Below, one piece after another: positions 43,196-52,528 of a DNA stretch of 64,000 bases. Origin of the DNA: Cytophagaceae bacterium (GTDB taxonomy: Bacteria > Bacteroidota > Bacteroidia > Cytophagales > Spirosomataceae). Numbering within the stretch: the first letter of the stretch is position 1; each line of letters opens with the position of its first letter. A program made the translations under genes and the position numbers. The notes beneath the pieces are model-generated. The model saw only the letters and a program-made list of their open reading frames with translations. It was not told the DNA's origin and ran no database searches. The stretch covers positions 124,001 to 188,000 of the forward strand of contig CANHGO010000001.1 in the NCBI GenBank assembly GCA_947460975.1, read 5' to 3'.

Positions 43196-45576
43196 CAAAA
43201 TGAAAAATTATAGGTGACTGCTGGAACAAAAGAACCAATAATAGATAACTGTACCGCCTCTGTTTTCATTGAATTATCTTCGTTTGGCCTGGTATAAATA
43301 GAAAAAGGATTTTTTCGATTGTAGACATTATAAATCGAGAAAACCCATTCAGATGTTCCTTTGCCAAATAACGCTTTTTTATTCTTCTTGGTGGCCGACA
43401 AATCCAATCGATTGTAATCTGGTACCCTAATATTTCCTCGGGTTCCAGGTTGAGTTTGAGGATAAGCAATGCCTTCGTAAATGTATTTTTGTGCAGGAAT
43501 CGAATAAGGAACACCCGTAATATAAGCGAAATTAGCCCCAAAAGACCATTTTTCACTTAGGCTATACTGACCTATTACATTTAAAGTGTGGGTACGGTCA
43601 TATCGATTTGCATACCATACACCATCATTTAATCCTTCAATTTTTCGTTCGGTCCGAGCTAACGTATAGCTAATCCAACCCGTTAATTTACCTACGTTTT
43701 TCTTGACAAAAAACTCAATTCCATAGGCTCTGCCATCTCCAAAAAGTAAGTCTTTTTCAAAATAAGGGTTCAAAAACAAATTAGCTCGATCCGCATAATC
43801 GATTTGATTTTGCATCGCCTTATAATAAACCTCGACAGAAGTTTCATAATTATTTCCGTCAGGCCCTAAATTTTTAAAGAAGCCCATGGCAACTTGGTCA
43901 GCTAACTGGGGTTTTATATTATTGGTCGACGAAGTCCAAACATCCAAAGGAGTAGAAGCTGCCGTATTGGACATCAAATGCACATATTGAGCTAAGCGAT
44001 TGTAACTTGTTTTAAGAGATGCATTTTGGCCTACATTTAAATTCAAGGATAACCTGGGCTCCCAATTTCCGTATGAGGCAACGGTGGTAGTAGGATCCGT
44101 TTTATTGATTTTTAAAATATAGCCTGATGCATTTTCAGTGGAAATAGGCACTTTAACACGGTCATAGTATTCCCCATTCAAACTTTTATAATCATAATAA
44201 GAATAGCGCATTCCGTATTGAACAGAAAAGACAGGTGAGATTTTCAATTCTTGACTAATGTAGGCCGAAGACTCTGTTCCTTTTTTATTCGCTTGACCAA
44301 ATTCCCGTTTCTCCCCAGTGGATGTAGCGATAGCTTTGCCAGGTTTAAACTCGTATGAAAGAATTTGGCCCCCAAAACTAATCGTGTTTGTCGGATTAAC
44401 GTAATAGGTAAAATCTGGCTTAATGCTTAAATTTTCAATGTTGGACGACCATTTAAATGAGTCATTGGGTCTTTTATTTTCGATATCAGAGTCTAATAAA
44501 TAATCATAGTTGCTATAAAAAGCCGTAGCGTTCATAAATAGTTTTTCGGAAAAAACATGATTCCAGCGAGAGGATATAGTTCCATTGCCCCAGTTAAAAC
44601 CAAAACTCGTCCCAAAAACATCTCGCCCAAAGTAACCAGAAAGGAAAACGGTATTTTTAGCATTGATGTTGTAATTAACCTTGGCCGTTAAATCATAAAA
44701 ATTAAAAGAAGCATTTGCATTGTTGCCCGTTAAAAAAGGCTTAGCCAAAATGTCAATATAGGATCTTCTCGCGGCAAAAATGAATGAAGCCTTATCTTTT
44801 ATAATGGGCGCCTCAATGGAAAAACGAGAAAATATAACCCCAATACCTCCATTAACTTCAAGCTTTTTGGAATTACCTTCCTTCATTTTTACGTCCAAAA
44901 TAGAAGAGGCCCTGCCACCATATTGAGCTGGAATACCTCCTTTATAAAGCTTTACATCTTTGACCGCATCCGGATTAAATACGGAGAAAAAACCAAATAA
45001 ATGGGATGAGTTATATACAGGAGCATCATCTAGTAAAACAAGGTTTTGATCTACACCCCCACCACGAACATTAAATCCTGATGCTCCTTCACCTACCGTT
45101 GACACACCCGGTAAAAGCTGAATGGCTCTAACTAAATCGACTTCTCCCAGTAAAGCAGGAATTTTCCTAATGGTTTTAATGTCAATTTTATTCACTGACA
45201 TTTCAATCCCCTTGACATTTTCGTCAATGGCCCTCGTACGAACAACCACCTCATCTAATTCTTTATTTGTTGATTTTAATTCCAAATTAAGTACTTGAGA
45301 CGCTCCTGAAAATAGGACTTTTCGTTCGATTTTTTCGTATCCGGTTGAACTAAAAACCAAGGTATATTCGCCAGGATTTAGGGTAATGCTGTAGAAACCA
45401 TAGGTGTTTGAAGAGTTACCTACTTTCAGTTCCTTTACATATACATTAGCACCAATTAAACCTTCCCCATTCAGGGCATCTTTTAAGTAGCCACTAAGTG
45501 TAGATTTCTGGGCTACAACTAAATTGGAAAAACTTAGGCAAACTATGATGATTAGGGCGCGAATATTCATATTCAT
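43195..45576 (-). CDS. TonB-dependent receptor with carboxypeptidase-regulatory domain
   Basis: 793 residues from ATG 45576 (or 45570); the track start adds an unsupported leader. Signal ALIIIVCLSFSNLVVAQ; CarboxypepD_reg domain (KSTLSGYLKDALNGEGLIGANV, GFYSITLNPGEYTL) about 20-105; plug LIGEVDL.. with VSTVGEGASGFNVRGGGVDQNLV about 160-200; barrel to the C-terminal VTYNFSF. With DUF4249 it forms a two-gene importer-like unit without SusD. Divergent from a HipB-like regulator across a perfect palindrome. Confidence 0.9.
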   Translation of the reverse strand: MNMNIRALIIIVCLSFSNLVVAQKSTLSGYLKDALNGEGLIGANVYVKELKVGNSSNTYGFYSITLNPGEYTLVFSSTGYEKIERKVLFSGASQVLNLELKSTNKELDEVVVRTRAIDENVKGIEMSVNKIDIKTIRKIPALLGEVDLVRAIQLLPGVSTVGEGASGFNVRGGGVDQNLVLLDDAPVYNSSHLFGFFSVFNPDAVKDVKLYKGGIPAQYGGRASSILDVKMKEGNSKKLEVNGGIGVIFSRFSIEAPIIKDKASFIFAARRSYIDILAKPFLTGNNANASFNFYDLTAKVNYNINAKNTVFLSGYFGRDVFGTSFGFNWGNGTISSRWNHVFSEKLFMNATAFYSNYDYLLDSDIENKRPNDSFKWSSNIENLSIKPDFTYYVNPTNTISFGGQILSYEFKPGKAIATSTGEKREFGQANKKGTESSAYISQELKISPVFSVQYGMRYSYYDYKSLNGEYYDRVKVPISTENASGYILKINKTDPTTTVASYGNWEPRLSLNLNVGQNASLKTSYNRLAQYVHLMSNTAASTPLDVWTSSTNNIKPQLADQVAMGFFKNLGPDGNNYETSVEVYYKAMQNQIDYADRANLFLNPYFEKDLLFGDGRAYGIEFFVKKNVGKLTGWISYTLARTERKIEGLNDGVWYANRYDRTHTLNVIGQYSLSEKWSFGANFAYITGVPYSIPAQKYIYEGIAYPQTQPGTRGNIRVPDYNRLDLSATKKNKKALFGKGTSEWVFSIYNVYNRKNPFSIYTRPNEDNSMKTEAVQLSIIGSFVPAVTYNFSF

Positions 45577-45581
45577 AAGCG

Positions 45582-45589
45582 CAAATTTA
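45582..45589 (-). promoter_or_regulatory. TonB receptor promoter -7 element TAAATTTG
   Basis: Exact TAnnTTTG on the minus strand only 5-11 nt before the ATGs at 45576/45570. If used, the transcript is nearly leaderless and the 45570 start is favoured. Confidence 0.45.
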
Positions 45590-45640
45590 AGGCACAATAT
45601 CCAATTCCCATGACCACTCATCACAAAATATAAAAAAATT

Positions 45641-45670
45641 AAATTATCAGTAACATATTACTGATAATTT
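45641..45670. promoter_or_regulatory. Perfect 13-bp inverted repeat, candidate HipB-like operator
   Basis: Arms AAATTATCAGTAA (45641-45653) and TTACTGATAATTT (45658-45670) with a 4-nt spacer. It lies 46 nt before the HipB-like regulator start and 64 nt before the divergent TonB receptor start. XRE/HipB proteins bind such symmetric sites as dimers, so autoregulation is likely; effect on the receptor is inferred. Confidence 0.65.
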
Positions 45671-45716
45671 TTTAATACGAGTTAATGCATTATTTTTACC
45701 CATTGAAAAATCGACT

Positions 45717-45929
45717 ATGGATTTAAAAATATTCGGAAAAATAATTAGAGAGAAAAGAAGTACGCTGAGATTAAAGCAGGACGAATTGAGTGAAAAAAGT
45801 GGAGTAGCCATTAAAACCATTCATTCCATTGAGCTAGGAAAAGGTAACCCGTCTATTAAAACTATATTACGATTATTTGACACGTTAGAATTAGATTTCA
45901 TTGTGGTAGCATCGAATGTAAAAAATTAA
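45717..45929 (+). CDS. Small XRE-family (HipB-like) regulator, no HipA partner
   Basis: 70 residues, almost entirely one HTH_3 domain: IREKRSTLRLKQDELSEKSG, VAIKTIHSIELGKGNPSIKT and a C-terminal LELDFIVVA strand. The shape matches HipB-like antitoxin regulators of the kind coupled to HipA, but the gene 2 nt downstream is a NagB fusion and no HipA is present. Likely a free-standing repressor acting on the palindrome upstream. Confidence 0.88.
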   Translation: MDLKIFGKIIREKRSTLRLKQDELSEKSGVAIKTIHSIELGKGNPSIKTILRLFDTLELDFIVVASNVKN

Positions 45930-45931
45930 TT

Positions 45932-47833
45932 ATGGAACACGCAATCAGTCACGAGAGAATCCCGACACACATTTTCGCCGATTCAGAAAAAGCATCCAAG
46001 GCAGTTGCCTTAGAAATAGCTGCATTGATCAGGCAAAAAACGAAAGAGAACAAGCCAGCCGTTTTAGGTTTAGCCACGGGTTCATCACCGAAAAAAGTAT
46101 ACCAAGAACTTATTCGGATGCATAAAGAAGAGGGCTTAAGTTTCAAAAATGTAATCACTTTTAATTTAGACGAATACCACCCGATGGAGCCGGATTCTGT
46201 TCAAAGCTATGTCCGATTCATGAAGGAACAACTCTTTGATCAAATTGACATACCGGTAACAAATTACCATTTACCGGATGGGACATTGCCTATCGAAAAA
46301 ATACCAGAGTTCTGTAAAGACTATGAAGATAAGATTGAGAAACTAGGGGGATTGGATTTCCATTTATTAGGCATTGGGCGAAATGGCCACATTGGATTTA
46401 ATGAACCAGGTTCGCTTATTAATTCGAAGACTCGATTAATGACCTTAGACATCAATACTAAAATAGATGCGGCCGTAGATTTTGGTGGATTAGCCAAAGT
46501 TCCCAAAAAGGCGATTACCTTAGGAATTGATAAAATCATGCAGGCCAAACGAATCGTTTTATTGGCCTGGGGTGAACACAAAGCTGAAAGTGTGGCAAGG
46601 GCTGTTGAAGGCCAAGTTACTTCCGACATCCCCGCATCGTATTTACAGCAACACACGAACGCAACCTTTATTTTAGATGAAACGGCAGCTGCTTTATTAA
46701 CGCGGATTAAAACCCCTTGGCTTGTTGACTCAGTGACATGGGATCGAAAAATGATCAAAAAAGCGGTCACTCACTTGTCGTTGCACTTGGAAAAACCGGT
46801 ATTAAAGTTGACCAACAAGGATTACAATGAAAATGGACTATCTGATTTACTTTCCTTATATGGCCAAGCGTATGAAATAAACATTGAAGTATTCAATTAT
46901 TTACAGCACACCATTTCAGGTTGGCCCGGAGGAAAACCAAATGCGGATGATACCAATAGACCGGAAAGAGCTTTTCCTGCTAAGAAAAAGGTCATCATAT
47001 TTTCTCCACATCCGGATGATGACATCATTTCTATGGGTGGTACATTTCAGCGTCTTCAAGACCAAGGTCATGAAGTTCATGTGGCCTATCAAACTACTGG
47101 CAATATTGCCGTGGCCGATGATGAAGCACTTCGTTTCGCAGAATTTGTTGTAGATTTCAATGAAAAATTTGAGAGCCCGAACATCAAAGCCAATAAAATA
47201 TATAAAGATGCCATTCGCTTTTTAAAGAATAAAAAAGATTCCGAATTGGATATCGATGCAGTCCGACAAATTAAAGGATTGATCAGAAAAGGGGAAGCGA
47301 AAAATACTTGTCGGTTTGTAGGGATTAAAAAAGAAAATGCGCATTTCTTGGAGATGCCTTTTTACGAAACAGGTACGATTCGTAAAAAACCATTGGCCGA
47401 GATTGATATTCAATTAATCATCGATTTAATCGAGACTGTTCAGCCACATCAAATTTACGCTGCGGGAGATTTAGCCGATCCACACGGAACACATAAAGTA
47501 TGCTTAGATGCAATTTTTGAGGCTATATCAAGAATCAAGCATCGTGAATACATGAAAAACTGCTGGGTTTGGTTATACAAAGGTGCATGGGCTGAGTGGG
47601 ACATTGACCAAATTGAAATGGCTGTTCCCATGTCACCAGATCAGGTTTTCAAAAAAAGGATGGGTATTTTCAAACATCAATCCCAAAAAGATGGTGTGGT
47701 ATTCCAAGGGGATGACTCCCGTGAATTTTGGCAAAGAGCTGAAGATCGAAATAGAGGAACTGCCCAGATTTACAACAAACTAGGGCTAGCTGAATACGAA
47801 GCTATGGAAGCTTTTGTCCGTTGGAAATTCTAA
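45932..47833 (+). CDS. nagB: Glucosamine-6-phosphate deaminase fused to LmbE-like deacetylase domain
   Basis: 633 residues, more than twice the normal NagB length (about 265). Residues 1-275 are NagB: LGLATGSSPKKVYQEL, FNLDEYHPM and LLGIGRNGHIGFNEPGS. From about 350 a PIG-L/LmbE domain begins: VIIFSPHPDDDIISMGGTF, with later AGDLADPHGTHKVCLDA, giving the zinc-binding PHPDDD and HGTH motifs. This fusion is known in Bacteroidota but its second activity is not established; it suggests removal of an N-acetyl group and deamination in one protein. Two nt after the HTH gene. Confidence 0.92.
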   Translation: MEHAISHERIPTHIFADSEKASKAVALEIAALIRQKTKENKPAVLGLATGSSPKKVYQELIRMHKEEGLSFKNVITFNLDEYHPMEPDSVQSYVRFMKEQLFDQIDIPVTNYHLPDGTLPIEKIPEFCKDYEDKIEKLGGLDFHLLGIGRNGHIGFNEPGSLINSKTRLMTLDINTKIDAAVDFGGLAKVPKKAITLGIDKIMQAKRIVLLAWGEHKAESVARAVEGQVTSDIPASYLQQHTNATFILDETAAALLTRIKTPWLVDSVTWDRKMIKKAVTHLSLHLEKPVLKLTNKDYNENGLSDLLSLYGQAYEINIEVFNYLQHTISGWPGGKPNADDTNRPERAFPAKKKVIIFSPHPDDDIISMGGTFQRLQDQGHEVHVAYQTTGNIAVADDEALRFAEFVVDFNEKFESPNIKANKIYKDAIRFLKNKKDSELDIDAVRQIKGLIRKGEAKNTCRFVGIKKENAHFLEMPFYETGTIRKKPLAEIDIQLIIDLIETVQPHQIYAAGDLADPHGTHKVCLDAIFEAISRIKHREYMKNCWVWLYKGAWAEWDIDQIEMAVPMSPDQVFKKRMGIFKHQSQKDGVVFQGDDSREFWQRAEDRNRGTAQIYNKLGLAEYEAMEAFVRWKF

Positions 47834-47834
47834 T

Positions 47835-50759
47835 TTAGACTAAAGCTTCATATAAAATCTCGGCAGTATGCTTGGCATGTCGCTGAGTTCCATCGTGAAT
47901 TTGATGTCGGCAACTTGTACCTGAAGCAACTATTTCAGTTTCAATCGTTTGTGCACGGACCGTTGGAAATAATACCAACTCCCCTATTTGCATCGACAAA
48001 TCATAGTGTTCTTTTTCGTAACCGAATGAACCTGCCATACCACAGCAACCTGATGGAATGAGTTGGACCTCAAAATTTTCAGGCAAAGACAAAGCCTTTT
48101 TAGCGGCCACCAAAGAACTCATGGCTTTTTGCTGGCAATGGCCGTGCAATTTCAATAAACGTTTCTCCTGATTAAATGAACTTTTAAGGATACGTTTAGC
48201 ATCAGCCTCACGGGCAATAAATTCTTCTAACAACAACACATTTTTACTCAATTGCTGAGCCTTTTCAAGCCAAGCCTCCGAAACTAAATCGGGATATTCG
48301 TCTCTAAAAGTTAGAATGGCAGATGGTTCTATACCCACTAAAGGCATATTTTCGTCAATTAAAGTAGACCATAATTCCACATTGGCCTGAGCCAAAAGGC
48401 GTGCTTCATCCAGCATACCCTTGGACAAAAATGAGCGCCCAGAGATTGGATGAGGGATGGTTTTAACTTCGTAACCTAATTTTTCTAATAAAAGAACTGT
48501 TTTTTTACCTACTTCAACATCATTGAAATTTGTAAATTCATCCACAAATAAATACAAAGATTTAATTGACGAAATAGACTTTCTTCCTTTCAGCCAAGAC
48601 CACAATGTTTGATTGGCCAATAATGGCATCGTTCTATCCGGATGAAAACCAACCATTTTATTAGCCAATCTGCGTATAAATGGGGTCCCCATCACCAAAT
48701 TGTATATTGAAGGAACGTAGGACGCCAATGAAGAAATGGAAGCAAAATGACCTACTAACCAACTCCGCAAAGGGGTACCGTTCTCTTTTTGATACTGGTA
48801 CAAAAATTCCATTTTCAATTTCGCCACATCCACATTAGAAGGACATTCAGCCTTACAGCCTTTACACGCCAAACACAAATCCATTACCTCTTTAATCTCT
48901 TTGTGATTAAAGCGGTTGGGTTGCGTAGAACGAGTTAAAAACTCTCTTAGGATATTGGCGCGAGCTCGAGTCGTTTCTTTTTCGTTTCGAGTTGCCATAA
49001 AAGACGGGCACATGGTACCTCCCGAAATAGGTGTTTTTCGGCAATCCCCTGAACCATTGCATTGCTCGGCATGCTGCAAAATATCTTGATCTTTATACCT
49101 AAATGCAGTATTGAACTCGGGTGTTTGTTGGCCCGCCTCATACCGCAAAAAAGTATCCATCGGCGGCGTATCGACAATTTTATTGGGGTTAAATATTCCC
49201 TTGGGATCCCACCACGACTTTAATTCACGCATCAATTGATAATTCGCTTCCCCCACCATCCAAGGAATAAATTCACCTCTCAATCTACCATCCCCGTGCT
49301 CTCCAGAAAGTGAACCTTGATATTTTTTAACGAGTCGGGCAATTTCTTCGGCAATGTGTCGAAACTGTTGATGCCCCTCCTCCGTTTTTAAATTAATGAT
49401 GGGCCTTAAATGCAATTCACCAGAACCTGCATGCGCATAGTGCACACAATATAAATGATTCGCTGTCAGAATCTCATTGAATTCTGCAATAAACGCGGGC
49501 AAATCTTGCACATCCACAGCCGTATCTTCAATCACAGCCACTGCTTTTTCATCTCCTGGTAAATTGGAAAGTAGACCCAAACCCGCCTTTCTCAAATCCC
49601 ATACTTTTTTAACTCCATCACCTGTCACATAAGGAAAATGATAGCCAAAACCTGCAGCCCGCATCGCCTTCTCCAGTTTCTGGGCTTGATCAGCAACCTC
49701 ATTTGCATCATCTCCACGTAGTTCAACGACCAATATAGCGCCTGGATCCCCTTGAACAAAGAAACGATTTTGACTTTGTTCAGGATTGGCTTTGGTACAT
49801 TCCAAAATATAATGATCCATTAATTCGGATGCAGATGGATTAAACGCCAAGGCAATTAAATTAGCTCTTAACGCTTCATCAATTGTATTAAAATGTGCAC
49901 AAACTAAACCCAAATGCGCGGGTGGCAAGGGATCAACATGCAATTTAATGCGAGTAACAAAACAAAGTGTCCCTTCAGACCCTGCAAGCAGATTACAAAA
50001 GTTGAAACTCGGCTTTCCAGCAATAAATGAACTGGAATTAACTAACGTGTCAAGTGCATAACCCGTATTTCGTCGATTAATGCTTGGCTTTGGAAACTCA
50101 AAAATGATATTATTTTGAACGATTGGGTCAGATAAAACACGTAGTGTTTCCGCATAAATTTTATGCAAACGACTTCCCTCGGGCAAAGTAGTTAATGTTT
50201 TAAATGGATCTTCCGATTCAAATGTCACAAAAGTACCATCTGATAAATATCCTTCAACAGCTAAAACATGGTCACGAGTAGAACCATAAACGATGGAATT
50301 AGATCCGCAGGAATTATTTCCCAGCATTCCACCCATCATGGCACGATTAGCAGTAGAAGTTTCTGGCCCAAAAAACAAACCCTGTTTTTTTAACTCGACA
50401 TTTAATACATCACGAACGACACCGGGTTCTACCCAAACATAAGATTCCTCTTTATTTACTTCTATGATGCGATTGAAATATTTAGAAACATCCACCACTA
50501 GACCCGAACCTACGACTTGGCCTGCTAAAGAAGTACCAGCTGTCCTTGGGATTAACGGAATTTGATGCCCATCTGCAAAAGAAATTAACGTTTGAATATC
50601 TTCAATCGTCTCAGGAATGGCGACTCCCAAAGGCATTTCTCGGTAGGCAGATGCATCCGTCGCATACAAAGTTCGCATCACAGTATCTGTAAACAAGGAT
50701 CCTTGTAATTTTTCAGCTAATTCCGATAAGATTGTAGGAGTCAAGGTAGAAACCGCCAT
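47835..50759 (-). CDS. Fused FAD-linked oxidase/Fe-S dehydrogenase (D-lactate/glycolate type)
   Basis: 974 residues from ATG 50759 (the track start 50768 is a TTG). FAD_binding_4 part about 30-180 (IPRTAGTSLAGQVVGSGL), FAD-oxidase C-terminal part to about 520, then a ferredoxin-like region with CNGSGDCRKTPISGGTMCP and CLACKGCKAECPSNVDVA, and a GlcF-like CCG motif IPSGCCGMAGSFGYE. It joins GlcD-like and GlcF-like halves in one chain; family members oxidise D-lactate, D-2-hydroxyglutarate or glycolate and pass electrons to quinone. Follows the lysoplasmalogenase gene by 9 nt. Confidence 0.9.
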   Translation of the reverse strand: MAVSTLTPTILSELAEKLQGSLFTDTVMRTLYATDASAYREMPLGVAIPETIEDIQTLISFADGHQIPLIPRTAGTSLAGQVVGSGLVVDVSKYFNRIIEVNKEESYVWVEPGVVRDVLNVELKKQGLFFGPETSTANRAMMGGMLGNNSCGSNSIVYGSTRDHVLAVEGYLSDGTFVTFESEDPFKTLTTLPEGSRLHKIYAETLRVLSDPIVQNNIIFEFPKPSINRRNTGYALDTLVNSSSFIAGKPSFNFCNLLAGSEGTLCFVTRIKLHVDPLPPAHLGLVCAHFNTIDEALRANLIALAFNPSASELMDHYILECTKANPEQSQNRFFVQGDPGAILVVELRGDDANEVADQAQKLEKAMRAAGFGYHFPYVTGDGVKKVWDLRKAGLGLLSNLPGDEKAVAVIEDTAVDVQDLPAFIAEFNEILTANHLYCVHYAHAGSGELHLRPIINLKTEEGHQQFRHIAEEIARLVKKYQGSLSGEHGDGRLRGEFIPWMVGEANYQLMRELKSWWDPKGIFNPNKIVDTPPMDTFLRYEAGQQTPEFNTAFRYKDQDILQHAEQCNGSGDCRKTPISGGTMCPSFMATRNEKETTRARANILREFLTRSTQPNRFNHKEIKEVMDLCLACKGCKAECPSNVDVAKLKMEFLYQYQKENGTPLRSWLVGHFASISSLASYVPSIYNLVMGTPFIRRLANKMVGFHPDRTMPLLANQTLWSWLKGRKSISSIKSLYLFVDEFTNFNDVEVGKKTVLLLEKLGYEVKTIPHPISGRSFLSKGMLDEARLLAQANVELWSTLIDENMPLVGIEPSAILTFRDEYPDLVSEAWLEKAQQLSKNVLLLEEFIAREADAKRILKSSFNQEKRLLKLHGHCQQKAMSSLVAAKKALSLPENFEVQLIPSGCCGMAGSFGYEKEHYDLSMQIGELVLFPTVRAQTIETEIVASGTSCRHQIHDGTQRHAKHTAEILYEALV

Positions 50760-50768
50760 GCCATTCAA

Positions 50769-51431
50769 TTAATTCTTAGGTTGCAATTTACATAAACCTA
50801 AGATTAGTAGCAATTGGGCAGGGATATAAGTTCCCATGATCATGATTGAATTCCCCGGAAATGAATAATAAAACTTGGCTAAAGCTAATAAGCTATCAGA
50901 AGTGACAAAAAAGATAGCGCCTATCAATATAAAATAATAGGAGGAATCCTTTTTTCTTAAGTAGGCGGCATAAAGCATTGTACCGAGTGCAAATGCATAC
51001 AAACCAACAGGAATGTATAATGCGGCGGGGATTTGAGGCATTAAAAATGCTAAAAAACCAACAACGTATATGAAAACGGGAATAATAGGCCATGAGAACC
51101 ATTGGCGCAAATTAAAATTACCTGCAGAATTTTGTGATGAAAATAGGCGTATATATCCTATCTGCATAATCAAGAATGAACCTAAGCCTAATTGGAAATA
51201 CAGCGGCGAATTGCCTGGAATCAACAAAAACATGTCACCGAGCCAAGCAAAAACAAGAATAAAAATTAATTTATTTCGGATTTCAATATGCGTTTGAGAA
51301 AAAACATACAGCAAGAGCATCGGCATCAATAAAGGCTTTGTTAATGTACGAAGCATAGGTTGCTCGATGACGGCCGATAAGATATTTAATGCACCAATAA
51401 GTGAATAAATAAACAAAGCTATTCTAGCCAT
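50769..51431 (-). CDS. Lysoplasmalogenase (YhhN family)
   Basis: 220 residues, about eight membrane helices. YhhN/TMEM86 pattern: TLTKPLLMPMLLL, FAWLGDMFLLIP, GLGSFLIMQIGYI and LVTSDSLLAL-like FFVTSDSLLALAKF with the conserved Asp residues. Family cleaves the vinyl-ether bond of lysoplasmalogens. Co-directional with the downstream FAD/Fe-S gene; 133 nt from the upstream GT2 gene. Confidence 0.88.
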   Translation of the reverse strand: MARIALFIYSLIGALNILSAVIEQPMLRTLTKPLLMPMLLLYVFSQTHIEIRNKLIFILVFAWLGDMFLLIPGNSPLYFQLGLGSFLIMQIGYIRLFSSQNSAGNFNLRQWFSWPIIPVFIYVVGFLAFLMPQIPAALYIPVGLYAFALGTMLYAAYLRKKDSSYYFILIGAIFFVTSDSLLALAKFYYSFPGNSIMIMGTYIPAQLLLILGLCKLQPKN

Positions 51432-51564
51432 AATTTTCGATCGATCTAGTAACGGTATTTTTCTTTTTAACTCAAAAAATCAGAATATTACAATCAAAAA
51501 TTATTGAAAATTAATGCAATAACATTCAGAATTCTCAAGTCAAACAATGAATCTATGACCTAAA

Positions 51565-52524
51565 TTAAATATCCTTATTTACCTTGCCATCCAAAATTTC
51601 CGCTTCTATAATAAAGTTAGGCCGGCTTTTTGATTGGAAAAATATACGCAAAATATATTCACCTAATATCCCAATGGCTAGTAATTGAATTCCGCCAAAT
51701 AATATAACCACAAAGAGTAAAGCTGTAAATCCTTCAATGACTTGATCGAAAAACATCTTTTTAATTATAACAGAAATTAGGTATAAAACGGATGAGCTTA
51801 TGGCAAGACCACCCAAAATCATGACAAATTTGACAGGAAATTCACTGAAGTTATAAATTCCATTGAGTGCTAATTGGACTAATTTCCCAAAAGAATATTT
51901 TGAATCACCTGAAGCTCTTTCTTGTCGGTCATAGGCAATTCCAATTTGCTTAAACCCAATCCAAGTTCTCATACCTCGGATAAAGCGGCTTTCCTCCGGC
52001 ATTTTATTTAACACATCCACAACCCTCCTGCTGATGAATGAGAAATCACCACTATCTAACGGAATTTCTATGTTGGCAATTTTCTTTAAAATTCGATAAA
52101 AAATAAAGTAGGCAAATCTTTTATAAAACACTTCCTTTCGCTTCTCTCTAATCGCATACACCACATCATACCCTTCTTTGTGTTTGCGATAAAAAGTGTC
52201 CAGTAATTCGGGGGGATCTTGCAAGTCGCCATCTAATACGAATACCCCTTCACTCCCACGAGCTACAGATAATCCAGCCGTCAGGGCCAATTGATGTCCA
52301 TGATTCCTAGAAAGTAAAATGACATGAAAACGTGGATCACTTAAGGCTAATTGCTGAAGAATTTGACGAGAATTATCTCGACTACCATCATCCACTAAAA
52401 CAGCCTCTAAATGAATTGAAGACTGATCCATGATTTTCACAATCCGATCTACTAACATAGGAAGATTACTCTCTTCGTTATAAACTGGAATTACAAATGA
52501 AACTTGTGGTGTGAAAACTGGCAT
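51565..52524 (-). CDS. Family 2 glycosyltransferase (GtrB/DPM1-like)
   Basis: 319 residues from ATG 52524; the track start is a TTG inside the upstream gene. Catalytic GT-A domain: VSFVIPVYNEESNLPMLV, AVLVDDGSRDNS, GVFVLDGDLQDPPELLD; then two C-terminal membrane helices (FVMILGGLAISSSVLYLI and LLFVVILFGGIQLLAIG). This architecture transfers a sugar to a polyprenyl phosphate (bactoprenol glucosyl/mannosyl transferase type). It starts 4 nt after the stop of the GT39-like gene, which can use such lipid-linked sugars. Confidence 0.92.
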   Translation of the reverse strand: MPVFTPQVSFVIPVYNEESNLPMLVDRIVKIMDQSSIHLEAVLVDDGSRDNSRQILQQLALSDPRFHVILLSRNHGHQLALTAGLSVARGSEGVFVLDGDLQDPPELLDTFYRKHKEGYDVVYAIREKRKEVFYKRFAYFIFYRILKKIANIEIPLDSGDFSFISRRVVDVLNKMPEESRFIRGMRTWIGFKQIGIAYDRQERASGDSKYSFGKLVQLALNGIYNFSEFPVKFVMILGGLAISSSVLYLISVIIKKMFFDQVIEGFTALLFVVILFGGIQLLAIGILGEYILRIFFQSKSRPNFIIEAEILDGKVNKDI

Positions 52525-52528
52525 ATAT

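Noticed and set aside
45717-47833. HipBA toxin-antitoxin module
   Set aside because: The small HipB-like regulator has no HipA kinase next to it; the downstream gene is clearly NagB-LmbE.
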